Part shown: piece by piece, positions 21,101 through 28,598 of the stretch
Numbering within the stretch: position 1 is the stretch's first letter
How the letters are laid out: the number at the start of each line of letters is the position of its first letter
DNA from: Coptodactyla brooksi
Lineage: Eukaryota; Arthropoda; Insecta; Coleoptera; Scarabaeidae
Assembly (NCBI GenBank): GCA_033557675.1
Contig: JAWQRM010000144.1
Coordinates: 1-28,598, forward strand
DNA length: 28,598 bases
Reading direction: 5' to 3'
Made by a program: the position numbers and the translations under genes
Notes under the pieces: generated by a model
Database searches by the model: none
Told to the model about the DNA's origin: nothing
Seen by the model: only the letters and a program-made list of their open reading frames with translations

Positions 21101-22556
21101 TTCTGTTTCGATCTGTTTTAATGGTTTTTGGCGATAACATAATTGGTGATTAAACTTTCAGACGATAATTTTACTAATTGTTTATGAAGCTTGCAATATC
21201 CAGTTATTTGGCTCTCATTTAATTTACAAGTTTTTTCAGAATTTGTGCCATTAACAAGAATTCATACATTCGATATATTTATATATCCCCAATATAAATC
21301 ATAAACTTCGATCAAATTTTTATAAAAGAAATATACTATTCCATGAAGAAAATACAACTTAAACTTTTTGGGAATATCTTGTATGTCTGTGAATGTCTGC
21401 TGTTAGTTTTACATACAGCTCTTTGTAGCTTTTGCCCTGAAACCATATGTCATACCAATTCTGAAATATCCGAGTGGGAAAATCATACTGGGACAGCCTG
21501 TATTAAAATGTGTAATATTTAGAACGCATGACTAAAAATAATCTTTAATTGTAGGGTAATGATGAAAACGAACTCAGGAGACATATTTACGCAAACTCAA
21601 TGGATCGACATGTAATAAGAAAACTCCTGGAAAAAATCTTTGTTCCCTGTTCCTGCAAAGAAAAATGTTCAAAGCATGAAGTTGCCTTTTCGATTCAGAA
21701 TACTGTAGCATCATTAGATGTACCAGAAGAAAACATTGCAACATTATTATGTTACTTGGAACTGCATGACAATCGCTATGTTGAAGTTTTAAGCCCGGCA
21801 TACATTACTTGTAAAATTATCTCGTATGATGGTCCTAATAAAATCAAAAAAGCTTCTATGGACTGCCCACCCCTCGCAATGGCTCTAGCTTTATATGACA
21901 ATACACGATCGGAGGAACAAGTTTTCGAATTTCCGGTGGTGGACGTTGCAGCTGCGATGGGTTGGGATAGTGGAATATGTAAACATAAACTTAAAAATTT
22001 GGAATGGACGACTGTAGACAATCAACCGAAACGATCTAGTTTATCTGTACAATTTACTGACTTAGGTTTTCGACTACTCGCTCCGGGAAATCTTACTGAC
22101 GACCAATTGGACGAAGCCCTAGACTCATTATATACCAGGGTGAAAAATCAAGAGAAACAGGGATTGCTGCAACTTCACGCGATACATTCAGCTCTAAGTG
22201 AAGTTTGTGAAAGATCGGTGAAAATGTGCATCAGTGACATTTCTGACAAGGAAATTATGTTGAAAAAGAGAATTCGACAGTACTTTGAAAGTCCCGAACC
22301 TTTAAAGGATATTGAAATAAAGAGTAAACCGGTTAACGAAGATCAAGTGCTTAGCGACACTAGACAAATGATTGGAATGTACAAGGATAATAATTTCACT
22401 GGGAGGGCAATAGCAAGGATATTTTATGGCATTCAAAGTCCTAACTATCCTGCTTTTATATGGGGACGGTGCAAACTGTGGAGGTCCCATTTGAAAGAGA
22501 ACTTCGAAGAGATATGTAGGATTGCCACAAGAGAAATTATAAAAATGAGAACATAG
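12139..22556 (+). CDS. RecQ4: RecQ4-type ATP-dependent DNA helicase
   Basis: 3'-5' helicase of replication initiation and genome stability (human RECQL4 family). Six exons join in frame: 12139-12249, 12311-14309, 18732-19115, 19167-19742, 19804-19943, 21555-22556 (4212 nt, 1403 aa). Exon 1 to early exon 2 is the Sld2-like part (KLWEHQFKKEHGRIPSK, then LDIREAENEVKFAYKMYF). A long acidic/basic low-complexity stretch follows, including KTLDTGWLQRVTE. FVRINLKKKVFVRGKKNF leads to the CCHC knuckle CFHCGDIGHFARHC (574-587). The helicase core has FRAGQEQAVMRIL, Walker A GSGKS (745-749), DEVH (849-852), GLTATAT, VVATVAFGMGINK and VGRAGRDG (1051-1058). The RecQ4-specific C terminus has ELRRHIYANS, FVPCSCKEKC, NIATLLCYLELH and AIARIFYGIQSPNYP. 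DEVH replaces the common DEAH. No classical RQC/HRDC is seen. It appears intact. Confidence 0.93.
14399..15377 (-). mobile_element. mariner element, internally deleted, TIRs and TA kept
   Basis: The left end TTAGATTGTTCGGAAAGAAA (14399-14418) pairs with the right end at about 15346-15377, whose complement reads TTGGATTGTTTGGAAAGTAA. TA flanks both ends (14397-14398, 15378-15379). On the - strand, about 15240-15105 encodes the mariner N-terminal helix-turn-helix (HFRHTLLFLL, VYGDVLTKCQC, NWFAR). About 14780-14410 encodes the C-terminal half (QLDKLNDSLKR, NRKGIVFHQDNVRPHTSLVT, YSPDLAPSDSYLF, RWQKVLDQNGKY), with stops and a frameshift. The middle, including the first catalytic aspartate, is missing and replaced by a tandem array. 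Element length 979 bp. Confidence 0.8.
14757..15105. repeat. ~151-bp tandem array inside the mariner
   Basis: The phrase CACTTTAGAATTGAYC recurs at 14781, 14932 and 15084, spaced 151 and 152 bp apart. It is preceded each time by variants of ATTTGTCCARTTGATGA and separated by stretches rich in TTTGCAAAC and TTTTGCAAA. The shared phrase overlaps mariner coding sequence (complement of TINSKV...HQLDKL). The array therefore seems to have grown from the element itself. Confidence 0.7.
15480..15735 (-). mobile_element. mariner/Tc-like transposase relic
   Basis: On the - strand, about 15698-15660 reads FLHDNARAHTAQE, the block containing the second catalytic aspartate of mariner/Tc transposases (HDNARPHTA). 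After a shortened and rearranged stretch, about 15570-15490 reads IMQLPENWQWVLHKA and YYFEKL. This resembles the C-terminal LPERWxKVI...YFE tail. The spacing between the blocks is shorter than usual, and an inverted duplication of the NARAHT codons lies in between. A second family assignment within Tc/mariner is possible. Confidence 0.5.
15638..15682. repeat. 15-bp perfect hairpin duplicating a transposase motif
   Basis: The arms CTCGTGCGCATACAG (15638-15652) and CTGTATGCGCACGAG (15668-15682) are perfect complements around a 15-base loop. The right arm is the - strand coding sequence for the catalytic NARAHT block of the surrounding relic. The left arm is an inverted copy of it. Confidence 0.8.
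15790..15840. repeat. Imperfect inverted repeat
   Basis: CAGAGCAGGTATGCGTCATT and the complement of the right side (CAGAGCAAATGCGCATTCCC) are partly matching arms at about 15794-15837. Confidence 0.45.
15963..16733. repeat. Hairpin-rich intron segment
   Basis: No coding motif. Perfect short inverted repeats: GTTTATTTACCTAC at 16079-16092 with its complement at 16102-16115; CTAACTATG at 16181-16189 with 16196-16204; AGTATAGATA at 16394-16403 with 16408-16417; CTAAACACAC at 16606-16615 with 16621-16630; ATTGTAAGTAAA at 16651-16662 with 16678-16689. A CTAGGT tandem (just over three units) lies at 16551-16570. Confidence 0.7.
16735..17395 (-). pseudogene. mariner transposase relic, N-terminal two thirds
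   Basis: The - strand open frame at 17378-17043 begins the mariner helix-turn-helix part (HFRHSLLFYFHNGKKASDTH, YDAEILTKRTCQNWF, SNQIVT). Downward, after frameshifts, comes ILKRMITDDQK near 16970-16940, resembling the first catalytic block LKRIVTGDEKW. GKRLWSRCDKPAQ and later FDLLSRN, a stop, then TIYSDVYCKQLVKI follow, to about 16735. The HDNARPH block and C terminus are missing. It is a different copy from the element at 14399-15377. No TIRs were recognised. Confidence 0.7.
17544..17577. repeat. 34-bp perfect palindrome
   Basis: CAAGAAATATTACACAA is followed directly by its exact complement, with no spacer and no mismatch. Confidence 0.85.
17651..17785. mobile_element. Foldback with TA-flanked mariner-type core
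   Basis: The core at 17678-17757 (80 bp) is flanked by TA and has long arms beginning CACTGAGTGGCCAAAAAATT. The arms are about 33 bp with 3 mismatches and are separated by about 14 bases. CACTGAGTGGCCAAAAA-type ends are typical of Tc1/mariner-derived MITEs. Outside it, 17651-17673 and 17763-17785 form a second inverted pair (20 of 23 matching), so the whole 135-bp unit is a nested foldback. Confidence 0.7.
17786..18731. other. RecQ4 intron 2 distal part
   Basis: No coding motif. It holds a hairpin at 18274-18288/18297-18311 (ATTTGACCTTTATTA against its complement, one mismatch, 8-base loop). The end is a pyrimidine-rich acceptor (TTTTTTTCAG) for the helicase exon. Confidence 0.6.
19116..19166 (+). 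other. 51-bp in-frame mini-intron of RecQ4
   Basis: GTACTG... to ...TTTTTCTAG. Its length is a multiple of three and it contains no stop, so the frame reads through it. Removal joins SPEAVVSGERSTG to FGSFLRKLPPIAFACIDE, which matches the family spacing better. The retained 17 residues are hydrophobic and unlike the family. Confidence 0.75.
19743..19803 (+). other. 61-bp RecQ4 intron inside motif V
   Basis: TTCG|GTTTGT to TTCTTTAG|GT. Splicing restores VVATVAFGMGINKTDLRAVIHY, the conserved motif V. Read-through would terminate after about 25 codons. Confidence 0.9.
19944..21554 (+). other. RecQ4 intron 5
   Basis: The donor is GTAAGT at 19944 and the acceptor ATTGTAG ends at 21554, both phase 0. 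It contains a perfect 13-bp hairpin (AAACAATGTGAAC, 20139-20151, against 20156-20168, 4-base loop). Near its 3' end is the phrase TACTGGGACAGCCTGTAT (about 21488-21505), which resembles a terminal motif common in insect repeats. No coding motif is recognised; the open frame at 20524-20730 is not supported. Confidence 0.7.
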
Positions 22557-22885
22557 AGATAGGCGATAATTGTAAACGTATTGTAAACAATTAATTTTAA
22601 TTTACTCTAAAGATTTTATTTTTATATATTTTTTATGATAAACGAGAAGTTTACTGTTGCACTGTTGTGTTTATTGTCTTCTTTTTATAGTTGCCAGGAA
22701 AAATTACCCCACCTTTTATTATTATAATGCAGGCATTGCTCTCTTTATATTTAATAGTACACACATAAAGATACAAAAAAATACTTTTTATTAAAATTTT
22801 AGTTAACTAAAAATATACAAAAGCAAGGCACTAAAAACAGATATGGGCGAATGACAAATATACAATAACATGTAATCATAGAAAT
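22557..22885. other. RecQ4 3' flank
   Basis: AT-rich 3' untranslated and intergenic sequence directly after the stop codon. No canonical AATAAA close to the stop was noticed. No motif. Confidence 0.5.
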
Positions 22886-22892
22886 TGGAACC

Positions 22893-22995
22893 TTTGGCTT
22901 AGTAACCTTTGGCTTAAATAATGCCACCACAACACCAAAACCGAAAAGATCAAGCAAACACAAATGATGCAAGTCAGCATCGTTGGAGGCAACAG
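22893..22995 (-). repeat. Dispersed repeat, copy B
   Basis: Starts TTTGGCTTAAATAATGCCAC, then ACACCAAAACCGAAAAGATC, and aligns along its length with copy A at 23858-23960 in the same orientation. Its hammerhead positions are degraded: the CTGATGA-box equivalent reads CCAACGA on the - strand. A second TTTGGCTTAGTAACC directly precedes it. Confidence 0.6.
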
Positions 22996-23857
22996 GCAGA
23001 GACAAAACTCTTACATATTTTAAACATAAGAAACCTTAAAAGCGCAAGTATATTATGCTTACTTTGTTCTGGTTTGGATAACAAAATTTTAGTTCGTTAG
23101 GATTTTTAGTAAGTCTAGTAAGTTGATCATTGTGTTCACAATAAAACTGCTCTTCCAGACTCCAAAACTCGAAGCATTGATATTTGTGGAGATATCGATT
23201 GGAACTGACATTAATTTGATTACTTGGTAGGAACGGCAGAGGCATCTGACACCTTGGTTGATACAAGAAAAACTGCCTAGTCCTTGTATGAAATCACACG
23301 AAGCAAAGGTTGCTATGATAAACCAATTTAGCTTTTTCGATATGTATCTACATACTTTTTTCGATTCTTTTTGTGTAATAAAATAGTAGGTAGTACTTAC
23401 ATTAACTTGATCTATTTAATGAATATCTGTTGTAATAAAGAATAACAATTCACTGGCAGCAGATTTGCTTTACAATCACAAAACGATACATTCTTATTAT
23501 TCTAGGGTTAGTATTGTGAACCTGTGTGATAATGGATATGCAGCTAGTGTTCTAGCCCCATTATTCTTTTCTGACAAAGCTGTTTAGTCACCAGTCGACA
23601 TTGAAAATTTTGTGACCTCGTTTTCCTGCTCATTCTGAACAATCGAAATGATATTCCAGTGCACAAAACCGAGATTGCATACAAAACTGGTGACATTCAA
23701 CGGTAAATCTCTACAGCTCCGCTTCTAGTTCACCCAGAAAATCTCTTGATACAAATTAGAGAACAGTTGTGATAAACTATATCCTTACAACTTTTTGAAA
23801 TATTAATTGTATTTACCTTCCAAGTTGGATGCAACTTCTAACTTGCCTAAACTTTGG
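22996..23857. other. Segment between the two repeat copies
   Basis: Contains a - strand open frame at 23266-23036 (76 codons) without a recognised motif, and no readable reverse transcriptase or endonuclease motif on either strand. If copies A and B are terminal repeats, this would be the internal part of a roughly 1-kb element. Confidence 0.35.
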
Positions 23858-23960
23858 CTTAGTAACAAAGTTGAACAATGTCACCACTACACCAAAACTG
23901 AAAAGCTTATTTGCTTGACCCACGTTTCGCTGACCATGTAGGCATCATTAGAAGCGACAA
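23858..23960 (-). repeat. Dispersed repeat, copy A
   Basis: Starts TTTGGCTTAGTAACAAAGTT, then ACTACACCAAAACTGAAAAG, and continues through the hammerhead-like region. It shares a ~45-bp block with copies B and C. Confidence 0.65.
23913..23955 (-). ncRNA. Hammerhead-ribozyme-like core, probably inactive
   Basis: On the - strand the order is stem I GCUU, box CUAAUGA, an imperfect stem-loop II (UGCCUACAUGGUCAGC), GAAAC, loop GUGG, GUC, then stem I partner AAGC. A15.1-U16.1 and C15.2-G16.2 would form a 2-bp stem III with cleavage after GUC, as in minimal type I hammerheads of Penelope-like elements. The box has A in place of the invariant G (CUGAUGA), and stem II pairs poorly next to the core. 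I infer a decayed ribozyme. Confidence 0.45.
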
Positions 23961-25365
23961 AGGCAAATGTTTCATTTACATCATCAAGTGGTCTGCAATG
24001 ACCACTTTTTCTCATGATGTCTTAAGCTCTGTACTACTGTGCGATTTATCCCGGGCTCCATAAACAAGGGTGAACTTCTAGCTCCAAAATAAAATGTTCT
24101 ATTTGTAGCAAGTTTACTACGAGCAACCAATTACTAGTTATAAATAACTAGTTATAACAACTAGTTATAAATAACGTCACAACATATGATTTAAGATTTT
24201 AAGAATGTGATAATTAAGCTATCGAAACGTGTTAGGACCTCTAGGTAAGGATTATTAATAAGCCTCTAATTTTAATACAACTAAGTTTAATAAAAATAGG
24301 ACAATTATTCATTTAAAATGCCCTCCGAATCCTCTCAAACCCAGTTCTTATCTTGTTTGTCTCCGTGCTGACTTTGCGTCTTCCATGAAGTTCCCTAAGC
24401 GTTAGCTTTGCCGTCAATTTCAAGATAGTATCTTTTCAGTACGGATCTATTTTTCCGTTGAAAAACGTAAGTAGGAGCTTATCAAGGAGATGAAAGCAGT
24501 GTTGTTTCTTATGACTTAAGTTTTACCTTATTTTTAAATTTTTCTAAAATTAAAATAAAATAAAAAAAAAACGTTACGAAAGAAAAATGGCACATTGCTA
24601 CTAGAAAATCAAAAGAAATATGGTTATACAGTTTGTGATATAGTCACTGAACTTTTGAGAAAATTAACAACTTTTCATATACTTGCCATCGCTTGCAGAT
24701 TACAGAACCAAAAAAATTAAATAATTTTTAGATCTTATCAGCGTCGCTGCGTGCGCAATGCGCGAGCCCATTTACATTGCGTACGGTTGTTTATTTCCGG
24801 TGCACGCCCTGCGGGACAAGGGTCCAGGGGTTAGGAGTGTACGCCTTGCGGGGCAAGGGTCGTCAGACGCTTCCGGTCCTCAGAAGGTGTAGGTAATATA
24901 TTTGCATTCATTCTCCAGTTAAAGCAAATCTTTTAAGATGCGCATGTACGGTCGAACTCAGATATGAGACGGTCAGGGGTATAACTGATAAGGAAAGTTA
25001 TAACTGAAAGGAAAGTTATACACTTCGTAAGTATATGCGTTAATATACTAACGTAATAAATCAACTCGATATGGTTTTGCATTCTCGGTATTATTAACTT
25101 AAAATGTCTAAATGTGAAAATATGGTATTTTATATGCGCGTAATAGAGCTTACTTATGGAATAATATACTATTTGTTGATCGGTATTTAAAACTTGATAA
25201 GAATATTTGATTATCTTTAAACTGTAAATATTATGATTTAAAACATTTGACTTTGAAACATATCATTAAAATGACCTCAAATTTTCATTAAAAACTGCTG
25301 TCGAAGAAGAGAACAATACATCTAATGCATATATTCACTCCTACTCAGTTTATTATGCAAGTGTG
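23961..25365. other. Intergenic spacer
   Basis: No gene recognised. It contains a repeated CTAGTTATAAATAAC phrase at about 24130-24172, a two-copy GGAAAGTTATA at about 25000-25018, and the GC-rich direct repeat listed separately. Confidence 0.5.
24799..24863. repeat. GC-rich direct repeat, two copies
   Basis: GTGCACGCCCTGCGGGACAA at about 24799 and GTGTACGCCTTGCGGGGCAA at about 24837 are related units, each followed by GGGTC, in a patch clearly richer in GC than its surroundings. Confidence 0.6.
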
Positions 25366-25530
25366 CATAGAGCGCTCCTGTAGCTCACGGCAAAGGCTTC
25401 TGTGTGAAGTGAGTGAGATCGCTCGATCGCTGTCGGGTTGTTTCGAGTGCAATCGGCCGCCCGGACACCGGAAAGTTACGGACAGACGTTCCATAACTTT
25501 TTTATATAATTGATTGATTGATTGATTAAA
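25366..25530 (+). mobile_element. tRNA-derived SINE candidate
   Basis: An A-box-like TAGCTCACGGCAAAGGCT begins at 25381. A B-box-like GTTTCGAGTGC lies at about 25439-25450, roughly 57 bases downstream, as expected for a pol III internal promoter. The body is GC-rich, and the 3' end is a (TTGA)n tail at about 25509-25527. No clear target duplication was found, and the tRNA-like head does not fold as an intact tRNA. Confidence 0.5.
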
Positions 25531-27220
25531 TAAAGATTACAGTAAAGCCATCTTCAAAGAAAATTACGTTCTAATAATTTTCTCTTCAAGAGATTGGTTA
25601 TGAAAACAAGGTAATATTCAGATATGAGTTTGCTCAGAGTTAAGTAGACACAATGAAAGATGTTTCAACGATTGGTATATTTATTAGTGAATCGAACTAC
25701 ATGATGGTTATTTTACAAGATTGGACTTTGAAGTAAATCATATTACAGTATAAAATATAAAAGATATAATTAAACACCTCCAAAAAACTGTGATAATTAT
25801 GTTTATACCTTAAGACCTTATCTTGTATAAAAACCCGGCAATAAATTTTATTTTATTTATTTTATGAACACAGCAATAAATAACAGTTTTAACAACATTG
25901 CGTAAAAGTATTGCGTAGTGTTTTGTAAATATACCTACTTAATGAAGGTGTAATGATTCTAAATGTTCGTATCATTATTATCGTGTTATATAATTTTTAT
26001 TTAACTATTTATATATTTTATTTATCTTTTCTATATTTCTTCTATTTTCTTATACTTCTTCTAGTTTCGGCAAATATCATACACATCTATCGGCGGTTTT
26101 CGTATTTAATACATATTCGAAATAAGAGGAAGAAAATCAAGTCCATTTCATGGCTTCATGAAGTCATGAAAATGGAAAAATCTTATCTTCAATCGTTTTC
26201 TTTAGTTATATGTGTTTATTATGTATGCATATGTATACTTAAAATATAAATTCATTAATAGTTTTTTTTTGTAATGAACCTTATAATTTCGTCAAAATTC
26301 TGTAATCTGTATTGTTCAATAATCCGAATTGTGTCTGTTTTAATTGTTGCGGATTGTCGAAAATGTTCTCTGCTAAAAAAATAAGTTAATGTGATCAGTC
26401 TTAACGGCAATAAATTTAATGTTTAAAGTTATTTATTGTTATTTTTTTTCTGAGGGAGGTTAACCTCCCCTGAGATTATTTTTTTCGAAATTATTACAGT
26501 ATTTATAGAAGAAATTATAGAAGACTAGATCCTTAACGTTTTACAGGTACTCTGACCTGGAAGAATCCTGTTGATGTTGGCGACTGGAGGGTAAATCTGA
26601 AGGCAATTCGTCCAAAAATCCTTCAAGTTTATTTTGGAGTGTCTTCTGATGCTAACCAAAATCTTGTTGCAAAATGTTTTGGCTGAATGGCTGATAATTT
26701 TGTAGTACCCATTACGTCATATTTAGATTGTTGCCTATAAATAAGAGTGTTGCCAGAAACTTTTTGCTTCCCCTTGCGTAACCATTTTTCTGAAAATGTT
26801 GAATGCCACTTGAATGACCACTAATTATGTTTTCTAAAATTATTTTACGCTTCGATAACTGATTTTCAAACTTAGTATACAATTGTTTTCTTATTAATAA
26901 TTAATTTTTCTTCAGTGCCCTTAGCATGAAAATGCTGAGTATATAAAATAATATTTACTTGTTATGAATGTTCTATAGTTATGTATAATGTAATAATTAT
27001 TCAAGGTTGTGGTACTATACAATAGCAAGTTTTGTGCGCACGTTATCTCTACTTAACAATTTCATTTTCATATTTACACTTGCAAACGTCACTGTAATTA
27101 TCAATGTTGGGCCTTTCGTCACATTATCTATTTCACGTTGACTGCAATAGAATCATGCTATTCAAAACGATGAGTACTCGGATACTGCAATTACTGTGTG
27201 CTATCCAATTGTCGCTGCAG
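25531..27220. other. Intergenic spacer upstream of the EcKinase gene
   Basis: Very AT-rich. The open frame at 25953-26249 is low-complexity I/Y/F/L sequence and is not supported. A 16-bp perfect palindrome GGGAGGTTAACCTCCC lies at 26454-26469. A more GC-balanced patch at about 26545-26780 may be unrecognised repeat sequence. Confidence 0.5.
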
Positions 27221-27227
27221 TACTATT

Positions 27228-27263
27228 TATAATATCTATTCGTTCCGAACAGAGACTCAGTTT
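27228..27263 (+). promoter_or_regulatory. TATA box and initiator of the EcKinase gene
   Basis: TATAATA at 27228-27234 and an arthropod initiator TCAGTTT at 27257-27263. Taking the A at 27259 as +1, the TATA box starts at -31, the standard spacing. This predicts a 47-base 5' leader before the ATG. Confidence 0.6.
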
Positions 27264-27305
27264 GTAACCGTCTCTTTCGCAGGTTGTTAACATCTGCGTG
27301 TTAAC

Positions 27306-28523
27306 ATGGAAATAAAATCAGTTGAGAAACTGATAAGTTCACTGTTGGAAGATGGTAGGACGTTTGTTTCGTCTGAGTGCAAATTTTTGTTGTCAAACGG
27401 AGAAAATTATGGCAGCGTTATGTTGGATTTAAAAGTTACCTTAAAAGACAGAGATGGTAAGGTAAAAATCGTGAATTGTGTGGCAAAAACTTGTCCCCCA
27501 AAGGGAATATTATGGACGATATTTAACATACCCGCTACAGTGAAAAAAGAGATAGCGTTTTACCAAACGGTTGTGCCAACTTTGAACAATTTTGGAAAAG
27601 AGAAAGGTATTGAGGTGGCCATGCCATTTTTTGTAAAGTGTTATGGTGGGAGAATATCTCTAGATCCAAATTCTAATGAAGTGGATACAGACGCAGTTCT
27701 TTTATTAGAAAACGCTAAATCAAGGGGGTTTTCCTTATGCGACAGGTGTGTAGGATTTAATATGGATGAAACAAAGTTACTACTTAGGAACTTGGCTGTA
27801 TTTCATGCTGTACCAATAGCACATAAATTACAAAAGCCTGAAGAATTCCAAGAAAGGGTACAACCGTATCTTAAACAGGAAATGAAATTTTCTCCTCCTC
27901 CGGTTCTGGTAACTAATATAACTTCCTTTGTAAGGAAAATTGTGTCTACTACTCCTGAACTGGCCTGTTTATTACCAAAAATTGAACGGAATTTTGCAAG
28001 ATATCGTGAAAAAATTGCTGTAAATTCTTCAAAAATCAGGGAACCGTTCGCAACGTTGGTTCATAATGATTTATGGGTTAACAACACCATGCAAAGGTAC
28101 GAAAATGGCGTCCTAGTAGAAAATATTATCGTAGATTTTCAAAGTCTCGACTATAACTCTCCAACACACGATCTTTTGTTTTTTTTATACTCAAGCGTTC
28201 ATTTGTCATTAGTAAAGGATTTTGATTATTTCATTAATTATTACTTTGAGATTTTCATCGAAACCTTAAAGAGATTTGGTACGCAAATTGACCAATTCAA
28301 TTTTCCAACATTCATGGAAGAAATGCGGACTGCAGCCAACGAGTATCAATTATTTCACATTATTATGATGTTACAACCAATATATATGAAAAAGGAAGAG
28401 GCGCAAGATTTATCGAAAATGGAAGAAGTGCTGGAGTCAGTTACTGAGAAATCTTTTCATGAAAACTTTTCTAAAAAAGTAATTTTTGTTCTATCTGATT
28501 TTGAGAACAGAGGGTGGTTATAA
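27306..28523 (+). CDS. Ecdysteroid kinase-like (CHK/EcKinase) protein
   Basis: Single-exon gene of 405 aa, the usual size for the arthropod EcKinase family (once called juvenile-hormone-inducible or CHKov-like). Members are presumed ATP-dependent small-molecule kinases, some phosphorylating ecdysteroids or detoxifying plant compounds. Visible motifs: an N-terminal lobe with VNCVAKTCPP, KKEIAFYQTVVP, FVKCYGG and AVLLLENAKSRGF; a catalytic loop LVHNDLWVNNTM with His253-Asn254-Asp255; and metal-binding DFQ at 277-279 in IIVDFQSLDYNSPTHDLLFF. The ATG at 27306 sits close downstream of a TATA/initiator pair. A possible ATTAAA polyadenylation signal is at 28586-28591. The substrate cannot be told from sequence. 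It looks intact. Confidence 0.9.
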   Translation: MEIKSVEKLISSLLEDGRTFVSSECKFLLSNGENYGSVMLDLKVTLKDRDGKVKIVNCVAKTCPPKGILWTIFNIPATVKKEIAFYQTVVPTLNNFGKEKGIEVAMPFFVKCYGGRISLDPNSNEVDTDAVLLLENAKSRGFSLCDRCVGFNMDETKLLLRNLAVFHAVPIAHKLQKPEEFQERVQPYLKQEMKFSPPPVLVTNITSFVRKIVSTTPELACLLPKIERNFARYREKIAVNSSKIREPFATLVHNDLWVNNTMQRYENGVLVENIIVDFQSLDYNSPTHDLLFFLYSSVHLSLVKDFDYFINYYFEIFIETLKRFGTQIDQFNFPTFMEEMRTAANEYQLFHIIMMLQPIYMKKEEAQDLSKMEEVLESVTEKSFHENFSKKVIFVLSDFENRGWL

Positions 28524-28598
28524 TATTGAAAACGATATAACAAGTTATTTATCAATATTTTCTATATATTGTAAATAGACGAAGCATTAAACATGAAT

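Noticed and set aside
23036..23266. 76-codon - strand frame between repeat copies
   Set aside because: Considered as a Penelope-like or reverse-transcriptase fragment, but no RT, GIY-YIG or other catalytic motif can be read.
25366..25450. Genuine tRNA gene
   Set aside because: A- and B-box-like motifs exist, but no cloverleaf or acceptor stem can be formed.
25953..26249. 98-codon + strand open frame
   Set aside because: Composed almost only of I, Y, F, L, V from AT-rich DNA; no motif, no supporting splice or promoter signals.
26454..26469. 16-bp palindrome as an operator or terminator
   Set aside because: No gene nearby and bacterial-style signals are not expected in an insect genome.

Overview
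The window looks like AT-rich nuclear DNA from an insect, possibly a beetle, though I cannot name the species. Three points support this: split genes with GT-AG introns, insect-style gene content (an expanded ecdysteroid-kinase-like gene, mRpL38, RecQ4), and many DNA transposon relics (hAT, mariner, Tc-like, Merlin, piggyBac).

Three protein genes are supported, all on the + strand. (1) mRpL38, 4674-9352, five exons, predicted 426 aa. Its 3.2-kb first intron is filled with nested transposons. (2) RecQ4/RECQL4, 12139-22556, six exons, predicted 1403 aa. It has an Sld2-like N terminus, a CCHC zinc knuckle, a RecQ helicase core and a RecQ4-type C terminus. A 4.4-kb intron between the N-terminal half and the helicase holds at least three mariner-type relics, and a 1.6-kb intron precedes the last exon. 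An E2F-like site lies about 90 bp upstream of the start codon. (3) A single-exon ecdysteroid-kinase-like (CHK/EcKinase) gene, 27306-28523, with a TATA box and initiator at standard spacing. The three genes share no obvious pathway.

Layout. 42-2338: hAT element with terminal inverted repeats (TIRs) and a broken transposase. 2526-3830: a DDE transposase relic abutting a Tc1 C-terminal scrap. 4674-9352: mRpL38; its intron 1 carries a Tc-like element split by a Merlin element, a 401-bp MITE and a piggyBac relic. 9353-12138: intergenic, with a transposase scrap and three consecutive hairpins just upstream of RecQ4. 12139-22556: RecQ4. 22557-27220: intergenic, with two same-orientation copies of a dispersed repeat (one carrying a hammerhead-ribozyme-like core on the - strand), a GC-rich direct repeat and a probable tRNA-derived SINE. 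27228-28598: promoter and EcKinase gene.

The most unusual signals are the decayed hammerhead-like motif inside a repeated unit, the Merlin-in-Tc nesting with TIRs still readable, a mariner whose middle is replaced by a roughly 151-bp tandem array, and a high density of near-perfect palindromes in the RecQ4 upstream region and its large intron. I found no certain new system. tRNA, rRNA and CRISPR features were not seen.
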